Shown piece by piece: positions 44,209 through 54,986 of a stretch of 64,000 nt of DNA (its first letter is position 1; every line of letters begins with the position of its first letter). Below the pieces are notes generated by a model. That model made no database searches. It saw only the letters and a program-made list of their open reading frames with translations, and was not told where the DNA came from. Location of the stretch: contig KN832882.1 of the NCBI GenBank assembly GCA_000827325.1, positions 504,905 to 568,904 of the forward strand. Reading direction: 5' to 3'. The position numbers and the translations under genes are program-made. Source of the DNA: Oidiodendron maius Zn. Lineage: Eukaryota > Ascomycota > Leotiomycetes > Myxotrichaceae.

Positions 44209-47200
44209 ATGGCAATCTCTTCCCGAGAAATTCCACAAGAAGTGTGGGAACGACACAAAGAGACCATCATCGGTCTCCGTTTTGGCGAGAAACTGCCGCT
44301 CGATAACACCAAGACGGATGGCCGGAGCATGATGCAAGTCATGAGAGATGAACACCAATTTCAAGCAACGTAAGTCAAAATGGTACCAGGGCTGACTTGG
44401 TGTCTTTTATTCCTATGTCCTTCTTGCCATGCTAACCACACTGCCCTGCGTTTTCAACTTACCCAGTCCAACTTTATCGAAGCTCGACGGTTTGCTGAGC
44501 GCTAACCAGTCCTCAGAGTCTCACAATATGAAGCCCAACTCAAGAAATGGGCAGCCTCCAAGAATCTCAAGAAGTGCGATTGGGAGTCTATCCTACCAAT
44601 CTACGATGACTTGAAGGAACGAGGCCTCGAGCCCCGGGTCAGACTCGGCGACCACGTTCTGGACGAAAGTAGGGTCAAGAGAGCCCGGCGCTACCTCAAA
44701 GGGGACGCGACCTTTAGAGGGAAGGATGGTAAGAGAAAAGTCTGCATATGAACGAGTGCTAACTGGATACCCTGTAGGACCCGCTAAATCCTCAGCTCAG
44801 GCCCGTGTCTGGCGAATTGAGATCTGCCAACCAGATGGTCAATACACGGAATTTTCTGTCGAAGGTGAAGAGTTCGAGGTTCTGGAGGTTCCGCTTTCGT
44901 CTGCCCTCATCCGAAGGAATACCGGGAATGGTTCCTTCGACATCAACAGTCGACCGCTACAAAGCGACCCAATCTGGATGCCAGATAGCCCTTCCCTAGC
45001 CAATATGCCTAGCCCCCAGCTCGCCATTTTTCATCCGGCTTTTGCTTCGCCTCAGCGTAGCCCAGAAAAAATAGACGAGTTCTTCGGCTCCTTCCTTACG
45101 GAAGACATGTCGACTGATCTACCATTTCTCGGTTCTGATACATTCGCTCTAGCAAGCCCTCAGAGAAGTGAGATCTATAGCCCTTTCCGCTATGCAAGCC
45201 CAAGCCCACTTCAGACTCAATGGATGCTGTCCAAGGACTGCATTGAGTCGATGCTGAAGAGCATCTCTCAGCAGCCCAGATTTAGGCTTAACGTCCACTC
45301 CAAATTTCTCGATGCCCAGGTCATATTGGACAAACTAGAATCGCTGCTCAATGACAACTTCTTCGAGGAAGGCCCAGGAGATGGGTTTGCGCTCATTTTC
45401 CGCGGAACGATCTCTATGTCGGAAATCCATAGAAGGATCATCGTCTCCATTGTCAATAACTTCGTTGGCTTCCAAGGTATCTCACCTGCGATTATTCTTA
45501 ACTTGCTGAGAATTGATCCTGAGATGAGCTTGTATCTCTTTGAGGGCCTCCGATCAGAGGACCTCACTATCGCTAAGCCTCTTGCTGACAATCTCTTCCG
45601 CGCTGCCATCGAAGCGGGTGATGAAGAGGCGGTGGGCATCATCATTGAGATAACTTCGGGCAGAATGAACAAGATTCATCTAAACCAGATCGTCTGTCAG
45701 TTCCAGGGGCATTTGTACACCCCAATTGCCTTAGCTTCTCATTTGCAATACTTTAATATTGTCCAGAAACTGCTTAGCTTCGGCGCTAGGGTATATGTCG
45801 CTATCAGAGAGCCTGACGACTACTTTAAAGGCTGTGCATTAGCCGCCATAATCTCAAGCTGGCACCGGTGGGACACCAAGGACGCGGTCCGAGATAAATC
45901 GGAGGCCATACGAATTGTAGGATTACTACTTGCCAATGGAGCTGAAGTAACAAGCCATTTACTCCACGCCGCCATTCACATTATGAGACAAAACAGCGCA
46001 CCAGTCGAGATGTTGGTTCAAGCTATACCAAGAGAACACCATTGCGAGCTTTTCAGCTCTTGTGAGGAGGACCCTTCCGAACCTGACAAAGGGGATGCGT
46101 CCATACTGTGCTGCATTGTGGAGGAGTTCGAGGACCAGCTGGCGGACAAGATCATCAGAAATCTTATAACAACCTGCCAGACTATGAATTGTACACCAGC
46201 CTGTACAGTTAAATATTCTCAAACATTGGGTGAAGTTCTCTTCCTGGCGACCATAAAGGGTAATTTTGAGCTCGCAGAGAACCTCGTATCACATACTCGA
46301 CCAACAATTGGGCACCTTGCGGCTGCGATTCACAGTAGACGACTCGGACTGACAGACCTGATGCTGAAGCAGGGTATCTCAGCGGGTGGCGAAGCGGTAT
46401 GCTTTGAAAACATGTCCCACTCGTACGCAAACTGTGGCAAATCAAGGCACCGCTGCGAACGAAACCACCACTATTCGGCTTCTGGAGGCTAACGAAGCAG
46501 AAAGCCAACTACTCCACTAGCTGAAGCAATTCGTTTACAAAACTATGATCTAATCGGACATCTTGAAAATTGCGGGGCAATAGATAGAATTTCCGACGAA
46601 GCGACATTTGAGTTCCAAGCGGCAGTTCTCGCAATAGCTGAAGTAGGCGACTTTCCCTATCTCAACCAGCTTCTCACATTGGTTCCTACTGCAGATAGAA
46701 AGCGCCTGCAGCATTCTATTGAGAAAGCAATAGAAATGGGGCATGTCGAGATAGCTATGACATTACTCTTTCATTGTGCGAGAGGAGAACCTGGCAATTA
46801 TGGTTGGTTGGTGTATAGTTGGAATTGCGATCTATTACGTATGGCCCTAGGAAAAAGGAACCGGGAGATTGTGGATACACTGCTAGAATACCTCAGCTTC
46901 GATTGCCATCATCTGAACTGTAATATCATCAAGGAAGCTGTGCGATGGGGAGAAAAGTCCATTGTCGAAGACCTCCTTCAATTGGGAAGCTTCGCTCCAC
47001 CGAGGGTATATGTATCAAAATTATTCCAATCGCCGCTTGCAGTGGCAATCGCATCTCGCAACGCCGAGCTTGTGGCTCTACTTCTAGAGTGGGGGGCCAA
47101 CCCTTCGGAACTTGAGGGAGCGATTAGAATCAGAGATAGGGCCATGATGCGTCTCTTGCTGCACCACGGCGCCGACCCGGCAGATGAGAAAGCTTTTTCC

Positions 47201-48070
47201 ACTGTCCTTAAGAGCGGCAATCGTTTGCTGCTGTGTACCCTTTTGGAGGCTTTCTCTTCGAAATATCCAGGTGGAAAGAAGGGCTTCGGTGTGGAAGCCC
47301 TAAGGACAGCCATCCTATCTCACGATGCCTCGATCTTGGACGTGTTACTCAAAGCGAAGTTGGACGTGAACAGCTACATGGACGTGAACAGCTACGTGGA
47401 CAAGACCGGCCATGTGGTTGATGGCAGGAGTAAAATACTTCTTTTTGCCATTAATCACTCCTTAGAGAAAAATCTGGAAATGAGTCAGATGATTCGTCAG
47501 TTACTTGACGCAGGTGCTGATCCAGAAGCAGTCGTAAGCGGCAAAACTGCACTTCTAGAGGCTATCAATGTCCAAAACTTACAGGTGGTAAAGTTATTGC
47601 TGAGTAAGGGCTCGGATATCAACCGGCCAGCGCGACGGGGATTGAAACGCACACCTCTACAATTAGCTTGCGAGCAGGACAGTTTTCAAATAGTTGAGTT
47701 CCTTCTTCACAACGGCGCAGAGGTCCACGCTCCTCCCGCGATGAATGGCGGTGCGACTGCTCTTCAGCTTGCAGCGATCCAAGGGAGCGTGAGGATCGTC
47801 AGGCTCCTCCTGGACAGAGGAGCCGACATCCACGCTGCGCCGGCAGTCGTTAACGGACGGACAGCGCTTGAAGGGGCGGCCGAGTATGGTCGAGTGAGTG
47901 TACTAAACATCTTGCTCGCGGAAGGCACAGCAGGGTATAGCGTGGAAGATATTAAAAGCGCAAAGGCGTACGCAGAGGAGAAAGGCCATCGAGGTTGCGA
48001 GGAGAGGCTTAAGCTGGCTCTCTTCCGATTTGGTGAGGCTGGAGGGTTAAGAGCATCGTTGTGTCTGTGA
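44209..48070 (+). CDS. Clr5-domain ankyrin-repeat protein, 1195 residues
   Basis: Four exons: 44209-44369, 44517-44728, 44778-46422 and 46501-48070. The introns are 147, 49 and 78 bp; the second has GTAAGA with GTGCTAACTGG and the third GTACGC with GGCTAACG 11 bases before its AG. Residues about 10-95 form the Clr5 domain (WERHKETIIGLRFGEKL, MQVMRDEHQFQAT, then VSQYEAQLKKWAASKNLKK). The middle is Ser/Pro-rich then helical. From about residue 450 to 1150 there are at least ten ankyrin-like units, most regular near the end (TALLEAINVQNLQVVKLLLS, TPLQLACEQDSFQIVEFLLH, TALQLAAIQGSVRIVRLLLD). The third intron is a multiple of three and holds a TAA (46490-46492); removing it joins ENMSHS to KPTTPLAEAI. 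Proteins of this build are expanded in ascomycetes, and the Clr5 domain is a putative DNA- or chromatin-binding motif. No mutation is needed to read it, so it looks intact. Confidence 0.85.
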
Positions 48071-48527
48071 TGCCGCTATCGCCGACTGTAAGCGTTGGGT
48101 AAGAGTGCTGCTAGTAGATCGGAAGAGTAATAAAGATACCAGAAAATTCTTTCGGGAGTATAAGGAGCTAAGCTGGAATCTATAAGCAGCCTCCCTATCC
48201 TATCTTATTCGTCAAGTCCGAAATCAGGGCGAGTTAGTGTGATTTTATTGAACGCATGATAGCCTATCCTCAAGTCTAAAATCACGGCAAACAGTATGTC
48301 GCATAAATTGCAGTTAATACCGACAGGCTACATGTACCAGATAAGGTTTGGCACTCTCTTCTCACTTTCGTTCAATTGCTGAAATCTTATAAATGTCGCA
48401 AAGGCATACAAGCCATATGTCTACCCTGCGGTCCTTAAATAAGTTAGCTAAAAATCTAGCAACACCCATTTCGCCATCTACTGTACAGCAGTTAGTTATT
48501 TAGTCGCTGAGCCGACTGAATAATAAG
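48071..48527. other. Intergenic
   Basis: No gene. An imperfect direct repeat (TATCC..CAAGTCCGAAATCAGGGC near 48198 and TATCCTCAAGTCTAAAATCACGGC near 48265) is present. Confidence 0.4.
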
Positions 48528-49203
48528 CTAGCCTAATCCAACTAACATTAACAACCGCTTAGACAAGCCTCGTATTACAGGGCGGATTAAAGAGTAGGGT
48601 AACAGTTTAATCCAACTGATATTAACCATCGCATGAATAAGCCACGTATAGTGACCCGGAAAAGCCCGTCGAAATATCAGATGAAATAGCGCGCTGAAAT
48701 ATGAGCTAGACCATATTATAATTGGTGCAGACATTTGCAACGACGCGAAGAACCTCTTCCACTCTATGGAATCGGTGATCGAGTCGACCGTCCCCATTAT
48801 AAAAAAGGGTAGTAGGGCATCATCCCGATTATGGTAGTTCAGCCTGATGATACTGGTAAAGAAGAGGATGGTAGCTGCGATAAGTGTTATGGCTGAAGGG
48901 CAGGCTATAAACTGAGGCATTGCGACCTGTACCTCTTATCAGTGTCATTCTTGCATAGTTATCCGCATGAAGATATACGTCGAAAAATCTACAAAGATAT
49001 GCGTCAAAAATCCATAACTCGTCTCTCGTTTTATTAGGACATATTCTTTCCACGGTGCGATCAATCGTGATGGCGAGGAAAAAGGTCATTTGGCAAAGGC
49101 CGATTTGACTGAGCACACTGGTAACTTGCGGGTGTCGTTCCCTGAAGCTGAGGATTCTGTCTCGTGGATCTAGCATTGGAGCTAGTTTTCTGTACGATGC
49201 CAT
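48528..49203 (-). CDS. Small integral membrane protein, unknown family
   Basis: Exons 49203-48979 and 48926-48528 with a 52-bp intron (GTATAT..TACAG), 207 residues. The splice joins two ORFs in frame (LCRFFD to VAMPQFIACPS). Hydrophobic segments at VLSQIGLCQMTFFLAITI, AITLIAATILFFTSIIRL, APIIIWSSSYFSALFHLIF and WLIHAMVNISWIKLLPYSLI suggest four membrane passes. I recognise no family or motif. The splice is an inference from frame and hydropathy. Confidence 0.6.
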
Positions 49204-49829
49204 GTCGTTGGGATAAGCTTGGGTTGAGGTATCGAAAGATTTGAGAAGTTAATGAGGGCTATTGAGCTGAATATTATGGCGCGACGGAGGGTTCATTGTT
49301 GCGTCAGCACGGCAGAATCGTGCCTCCGCGTTCATGGTCGGAGCGAGAAGGTATAAAGTACTTCAGAGAATTACCCCTGCAACTGCGCCTTACTTACAGC
49401 GACAAAGCTGCACCGCTAAAAGTAATGTCAACTTTTCATGAGAGTGTATTTGGAAGAAGCCGCATTCATTGAAGTAAGGATAGTAATCTTACGATTTTCA
49501 TGGTGCTCAGACCAACCCAGATCCAAAAGCATCGCCTCGCTGGCCCCGAGAAGACCGGCGAAACTGGCCGCAACTCTTCCCAAACAAGCAAATTTGTTAG
49601 GCGACCGAACGACAATAGGCGAAAATGGTTGTCAAGCCCTCACCGACAGGCGAATATATTCTTTGCAACAAAAGTTTTACGTGAATAGCTTCTAGCAGTG
49701 GAGCAATTGATAAAACTATAAAGAGAAATACCCTTCCGAGATATGTCCCTGCTTCTATGCTGCAATTCACGGTATCACTTTTCTGAGATATTATTTGAAC
49801 CACCAACACCCACTTAATACAATAGCAGT
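49204..49829. other. Divergent promoter region of membrane protein and SDR
   Basis: 626 bp between two divergently transcribed genes. Plus ORFs at 49438-49695 look like chance. Confidence 0.45.
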
Positions 49830-50582
49830 ATGTCAAAGATGGACAAATTTACTAAAAATCTCACCATTACCCTTATTTCTGGCGCGAACGGAGGCTTAGG
49901 TCTTGCCACCGCTACCAGACTATCAAAGGAGCATGGGCACCACGTAATCGTGGGTTCAAGGAACGCGGATGCCGGCGACAAAGTTGCAGAGGCACTGCAA
50001 GCCGAAGGTTACGAAGCATCTAGTGTACAGCTAGATCTTAACTCTGACACTTCAATCCTCGCGGCTGCCAAGAGTATTCAGGAAAAGTTCGGCCGGCTCG
50101 ACGTGCTCATCAACAATGCCGGTATTTTGATTGACTCGATCCCAGAGCAAACCACCCGTGGTCTCTTCACCAAGACCTTTGATACTAATGTTATTGGTAC
50201 GGCATGTCTGACTGAGGCAATGCTACCCTTGCTCCGCAAATCAACACTGCCGCGTATTGTGTTTGTGTCATCGCGCATGGGCTCGCTCAAAGTATCCACT
50301 GATGACTCCACGCCATTCTATAACGCCGACTATAAGGCTTACGATGCTAGCAAGGCCGCAGTTAATATGCTCGCTATCAACTATAACCGCATACTGAGCG
50401 ATGTTGGCGGCCGCGTTAATACTGCTTGTCCAGGGCTCGTTGCGACCAATCTCTCCCCATTTGTGAAGAAATACGGCTCGGAACCTTATCTGGGTGCGCA
50501 ACGCGTTGTTGAGCTGGCGACCGTGGACAAGAATGGGCCGACCGCGACATTTTCTGATAGGAACGAGGAAATTCCGTGGTAG
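49830..50582 (+). CDS. Short-chain dehydrogenase/reductase, classical type
   Basis: Single exon, 250 residues, complete. ITLISGANGGLGLATATRL is the TGxxxGxG cofactor motif with Ser for Thr, followed by HVIVGSRNADAG, where the Arg after the second strand favours NADP. LDVLINNAG is the NNAG motif; the catalytic Ser is in IVFVSSRMGS, and Tyr-Lys in YKAYDASKAAVN; VNTACPGLVATNL is the PG motif after strand 6. The substrate is unknown. It is head to head with the membrane protein and 84 bp from the end of the AflR-like regulator. Confidence 0.9.
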   Translation: MSKMDKFTKNLTITLISGANGGLGLATATRLSKEHGHHVIVGSRNADAGDKVAEALQAEGYEASSVQLDLNSDTSILAAAKSIQEKFGRLDVLINNAGILIDSIPEQTTRGLFTKTFDTNVIGTACLTEAMLPLLRKSTLPRIVFVSSRMGSLKVSTDDSTPFYNADYKAYDASKAAVNMLAINYNRILSDVGGRVNTACPGLVATNLSPFVKKYGSEPYLGAQRVVELATVDKNGPTATFSDRNEEIPW

Positions 50583-50665
50583 GCGGACGCGTTAATACAC
50601 AACTAGATAGAGTTGACATGTTTCCAACATGGCAGGAGATTCATATATTACGTTTCATCAATAGT

Positions 50666-52337
50666 CTAGTCTGTCTTGCTCATGATACTTGTAGCGATGT
50701 TCATCAGACTTCCTAGGTTATCGATTCTTGCGTTCCAGGAGTCAAGTCGCTGGGCACTCAAAGGTTCATTACTCCACTTGTGTGCATCTAACAAGTTTCC
50801 AAATGTCCATAAGGTATTGGAGTTAAATTCAAGCTCGTTTTCCCAACCGGTATGGCTGCTTGCCTCCCACTGTGCTTTCGGCGAAGGCAGTGGTATCATA
50901 CGAACATCTTCTAGGACTTCACAATACAACCCATTACTGATACTGATAATGCAATTTAGAAGGAACCATGCGCAACTAGTTCTGTTCATCTCTGGTCAGA
51001 TCAGTATTAGAGTAGTGGGGTTGCGGGGTTGCGTTTGCTACGATGCTACTCACCTCCTTCGAGACTCGGCAAAGATCCAGTCATCCCAGGTCAGACTGGG
51101 ATTTGATCGTTCATCTTGGCAGAGCGGCTCGTTGCATATTTCTTTGAATCGCTCGCAGAGCATCTGGCAATATTAGCAGGGGAGATCTGTCAAGTAAAAG
51201 GTATCTCAAGTACCCCGCCTATCAGGAGCATTTCGTGGTTCCATCCAAGAGGCTCCCTCGAACCGTCAATTACCCGCATGATAACATACACCATATGGGC
51301 CTGAATAGCAGCAAAAAGGTCCTGTTTAGACAGTTTCTGATACTTTGCAGCAGGACTCATCAGTTAAGACATCATAAAGATGAAACGCTAAGTGTATTTA
51401 CCTCCGTAAGAACACGGGCCTGCTCTGCCTTGATGGTTCTCCAAATAAACGATCTTATGTCCAGTGTCCGAGTAGCAAAGATTTGTGCGATCCTCATGCA
51501 AATAGCCAGTGGCTCTGGTAGGGCCTGGCGATGTGGATGCGGGTGGATAAACGGAGGGAAGGTCTCCCGTCGCAGCATCTTCTCCGGAATTGCGCGTAGG
51601 GCCTGCATCACTAGAGTTGCGCCATGCTGGGCGACAGGATCCAGTATCCGAACGTGCTCCAAGGTTCCCACAGTGTATATCGATACCATCTGGTTAGGTG
51701 TGAAATTCTCGGTCGCAAAGAAATCGGGCAAAGGTGCGATTAGTAGATTTGGAGTTGATAACTGACCTAGGTTGACGAACGTCGTAAGCTCATTATGTTC
51801 ATCAGCTGGCTTATCGTTCCGAATGTTTGAGAGATCCGAGGGGAAACAGTTTTCAGAGTTGAGAATTAACGTGTCTTCAAAGTGCATTGAGTTTAAGTTT
51901 TGGTTAAGAGGCGGAATATCTGAGAGATCTAGGAGCGCACTCCCTCCGAAATTAAGATTTGAGAGGTCCTGGAAGTTTGTAAAACCAGTAGCTAGACCCG
52001 GTTGACCAAGTTGACCAGTCGAGACACCCCCTCTGTCGTAGACACACTCAACTCCTTTAGAGACGCATCTGAAACAACGAGGATGAAAGCTACACTTTGC
52101 CTTCGTCTTGCTACAAGCCTGACAAGGCTTTCCACGCTTTCGTGGACGATTCACGTTGCGCCGACAATATGCCAAGTGACGATGATAAGATGATACTTGG
52201 CCATAAAGATCAGCGTTGCTGACCTTTGTCAACATCCATTGATTGCACTTACAGTTGGTGAAAGGTTTGCCACAAAGTATGCAAGTTTGAATTGAGCCAG
52301 AGGATGTGCCTCCATCCAACTCACCGGAACTGGCCAT
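50666..52337 (-). CDS. AflR-like Zn2Cys6 transcription factor with N-terminal zinc-finger-like region
   Basis: Exons 52337-51402, 51342-51214, 51163-51054 and about 50990-50666, roughly 495 residues. Near residues 17-60 a Cys/His cluster (CILCGKPFTNCKC ... HRHLAYCRR) looks like a degenerate C2H2 finger. At about 72-98 lies the Zn2Cys6 cluster CQACSKTKAKCSFHPRC and FRCVSKGVEC, with correct C-x2-C-x6-C-x5-C-x2-C-x6-C spacing. C-terminal text (FAAIQAHMVYVIMRVIDG; LTWDDWIFAESRR; TSCAWFLLN) follows the pattern of regulators found in fungal metabolite clusters. The last junction is unresolved: the GTGAGT donor at 51053 and the AG at 50992 leave the next exon one base out of frame, so there is either a mutation or an unusual splice. 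It could regulate the SDR, the NRPS locus or neither. Confidence 0.75.
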
Positions 52338-52981
52338 CTTAACTTTTGATATTATGATTGATAGTCACTGAAGATGCCAGGGCGTCGCGCTAGATTGATT
52401 GTTAAGAAGGTTGGTTGATTATAAATGCTCCACTAGAGCGGAGTTACGACTGTGCCACTCTCACGTTTATCTCCGACTTCCCCCCTCCCTACCAATTCCC
52501 GGTCTTCAGGCCCCACCAACCATTTTCTAGGAGTGTGTTAATTCTACATGCTGTGGAAGAAATATTTTACGGATATCGAATATTCTACGCTAAGTGTACA
52601 AAATACATATGTTATTAAGAGATTTAATCTAGTTACTACGCAACCTAGGTCTTACCGTTCTCATGCTGGGCATTATTCTCCGTTCTAAACTCTTCTAGGT
52701 TTGAAATTTAAAAAATTATTGATTATGGAGATTTTCTTTTTGGAAATATATATATATATTATATTGCTTATAGCTCTGAATTTTATCTTGTCTACTACGT
52801 ATACATCCGGGAGTTACGGCTTTAATACAGCATTCAAAACTTGGCACGATATATTCGGATATTCGAAGATCACATGTCTAAAAGAAATTGTTGGTGCGAA
52901 GTGAAACTACAGTATGGGAGTATTATAAACTGAGATATGTTCCCCTCTAATCTCAATGCTGTACATAAACTACCGCTCAAT
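52338..52981. other. Intergenic, AT-rich
   Basis: Promoter of the regulator, then AT-rich DNA with a TATATATA tract near 52750. No gene. Confidence 0.45.
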
Positions 52982-53339
52982 TTATAACACCCTAAGATCG
53001 TCCTTCAAGGCTGCATACCTCCGAGAACCTAGGGTGACTTCTCCCCTAATCTTAACACGCAAGTAGGACATATAGCCAGCTGTAATGTTGATTGTATCAA
53101 GAATGTCCGCATCCGCTTGCAGTGATCTTACTTGCTCTAATGCCATCTCGATGTCTGTAAAGCTCGATGTCTGTAAAGCTTGGGTCGTCAAACCAGCCAT
53201 CACCTAGGCTTAAAAACAGGTCTGGTGGGCCATGGTGACTTGGATGAGGCAACTCAGTGGAGTTCACGGCGCTGGCACTTTTTAATGTAGTAACTGGCGC
53301 TACTACAAACTCAGAAGGACTCTGTAATTTAGGATACAA
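52982..53339 (-). pseudogene. C-terminal fragment of an unknown protein, broken by a 16-bp duplication
   Basis: Two minus-strand ORFs in different frames (53339-53097 and 53203-52982) meet at a tandem duplication of TCGATGTCTGTAAAGC (53149-53164 and 53165-53180). Counting the unit once joins DGWFDDPSFTDIE to MALEQVRSLQADADILD in one frame, ending at YAALKDDLRVL. Its end resembles the C-terminal helices of fungal regulators, but this is weak. No upstream part was found. Confidence 0.5.
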
Positions 53340-53890
53340 TGTGTTCTCCGATACGCCGGGCTCTACAGTAGCTTGGAGACCCTTGAACGGTCGGGGGAAC
53401 GGAAGAGCTCACTAAGCCCAGGCCTAACTTGCTTATAGGGTTACCTGAATACAAGAGCCAAAGTATAGTTTTATAATTAGGGGTAACGTTTTCAATATAT
53501 TTCTGTGCCTCCTTATAGTACTAGCCCTAAGTATTTAAGCTGAAGCGTAAGAATTTGTGGCTCTCAAATAAAAGAGCGGATACACGCCTACTTTGAAAGC
53601 AATATAGTTGAGTTTGATTTCAACTAGATCATCGTTTTGATTGTGCTCTTTTATTGCTTTAATGAATGATTGTTTCATATACTAATCTACTACACCTTTA
53701 GATAGATATGGAACCATATCAAACCCGGCATTAATGCCTATAGCCTGATATTACACTTAGTAGAATTTGTAAAGAAGGCTTTAGAGAACGTAACAATTTC
53801 ATCGGACCCTAGCTTTAGATTCTTAATATAACTTAACGAGCATTCAAGTCCCTAAACATTGCAGCCGTCATAAATCCTAACCTAAAGCAC
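53340..53890. other. Intergenic
   Basis: AT-rich; no gene or repeat recognised. Confidence 0.4.
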
Positions 53891-54316
53891 TTAGACAATG
53901 TCTATATCGTTCGGATCATACAATTCATACACGTTCCCTTTAGCTATGGCGGCTGCATGCCTTTTCTTATTATCCTCCGCAATTTTCTTTGCTCTCTCAT
54001 TTATCTTAGCCATTCTGGCTGCTTTTGCCTCGTCCTTCTTGCTACTAGTTTCGCCGCTATTTTGGCCACTACCTTTCGACTTGGTGCTCGAATCGTCGCT
54101 GTAGGTTTTAGCGACTAAGAAAGGTTTGCTATCCTCTGTGCTCGGACTAGCTGTCACAGCCCGAGCGTCGATATCGATACCGACAGTGTTTTCGCCGCTA
54201 TTGTGGTTGTCGAGGGCTTGGTTGTCACCTGTGCCGGCAGGGGCTGCAAGAATATGGAGTTGGCACATTGTATAGATGCTGAAGATAGCGAACATCAGCC
54301 GCTGGCAGAGTCGCAT
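53891..54316 (-). CDS. Small secreted, low-complexity protein
   Basis: The frame is open from 54433, but ATG 54316 is preferred because it starts a signal peptide directly (MRLCQRLMFAIFSIYTMCQL, ending HILAAPA). The mature part, about 115 residues, has no cysteine pair: an acidic and Ser-rich linker, then a charged helix (KAARMAKINERAKKIAEDNK) and an acidic tail ending DPNDIDIV. No family recognised. A secreted or vacuolar peptide precursor is possible, or a chance ORF. Confidence 0.5.
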   Translation of the reverse strand: MRLCQRLMFAIFSIYTMCQLHILAAPAGTGDNQALDNHNSGENTVGIDIDARAVTASPSTEDSKPFLVAKTYSDDSSTKSKGSGQNSGETSSKKDEAKAARMAKINERAKKIAEDNKKRHAAAIAKGNVYELYDPNDIDIV

Positions 54317-54433
54317 AGGGAAGAAGTGGTGTTGGGAGTGATGTGCGGAGGTGTTGAACGATAAGGGAGTTGGTGTTCTGTCATGAGAAATCAAATCTGG
54401 CGGGGAATCGGTCGTGATTTTATACGCCAACAT

Positions 54434-54986
54434 TTATTGCCTGCGTCGTTCCGCAGAGCGACTATGTACTCATACGTTCCCAGGAAGCGGCTGAGGCCGC
54501 CGGGTCGATTCGAAGATGTGGCAAGGCAGACGCATCCTCTGTTGCCTCTACTGAGGATGTTGGATATAACCGAGCCCCGCGTGGCTAGGCGCTAAGCCTT
54601 GTTGGCTCTGCTATCAAGAACCTTGAACCAGTTCCTTCGTAAACACAAACGCAATAGGGCCAAGGCTGCCTCTATCCTCAAACACGGTGGCCTACGGACG
54701 TAAGAATGCTGCGGATGGCCCCATCATGGCCCCATCCGCACACCTTCCTTCAGCTGGGCCTCAATCCACCAGGATATAAGTAGTGAATTGATATAATACT
54801 AGAAACTTGTCCTAGCATATAACAATGGCATAGTCTCTCCCTTCTGCTTACTTCGAACCTATCGTCATAAGCTACTCTCTTCTAGTCTGCCTCCTTTCTC
54901 CCGCTCATCTTTGATCTTTCTTATAGCCCACAGGCTTCGATTCCTCAACATCACCAAAAAAGGCCAGTTCTTATCGCCATCCGGTC
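54434..54986. other. Divergent intergenic region
   Basis: Between the two secreted-protein genes. 54820-54960 is pyrimidine-rich (CTCCTTTCTCCCGC), typical of a fungal leader before the ATG at 54987. Confidence 0.45.

Noticed and set aside
46423-46500. A nonsense mutation splitting the Clr5-ankyrin gene
   Set aside because: The stop lies in a good intron with donor, CTAAC branch site and acceptor, and its removal restores ankyrin text in frame.
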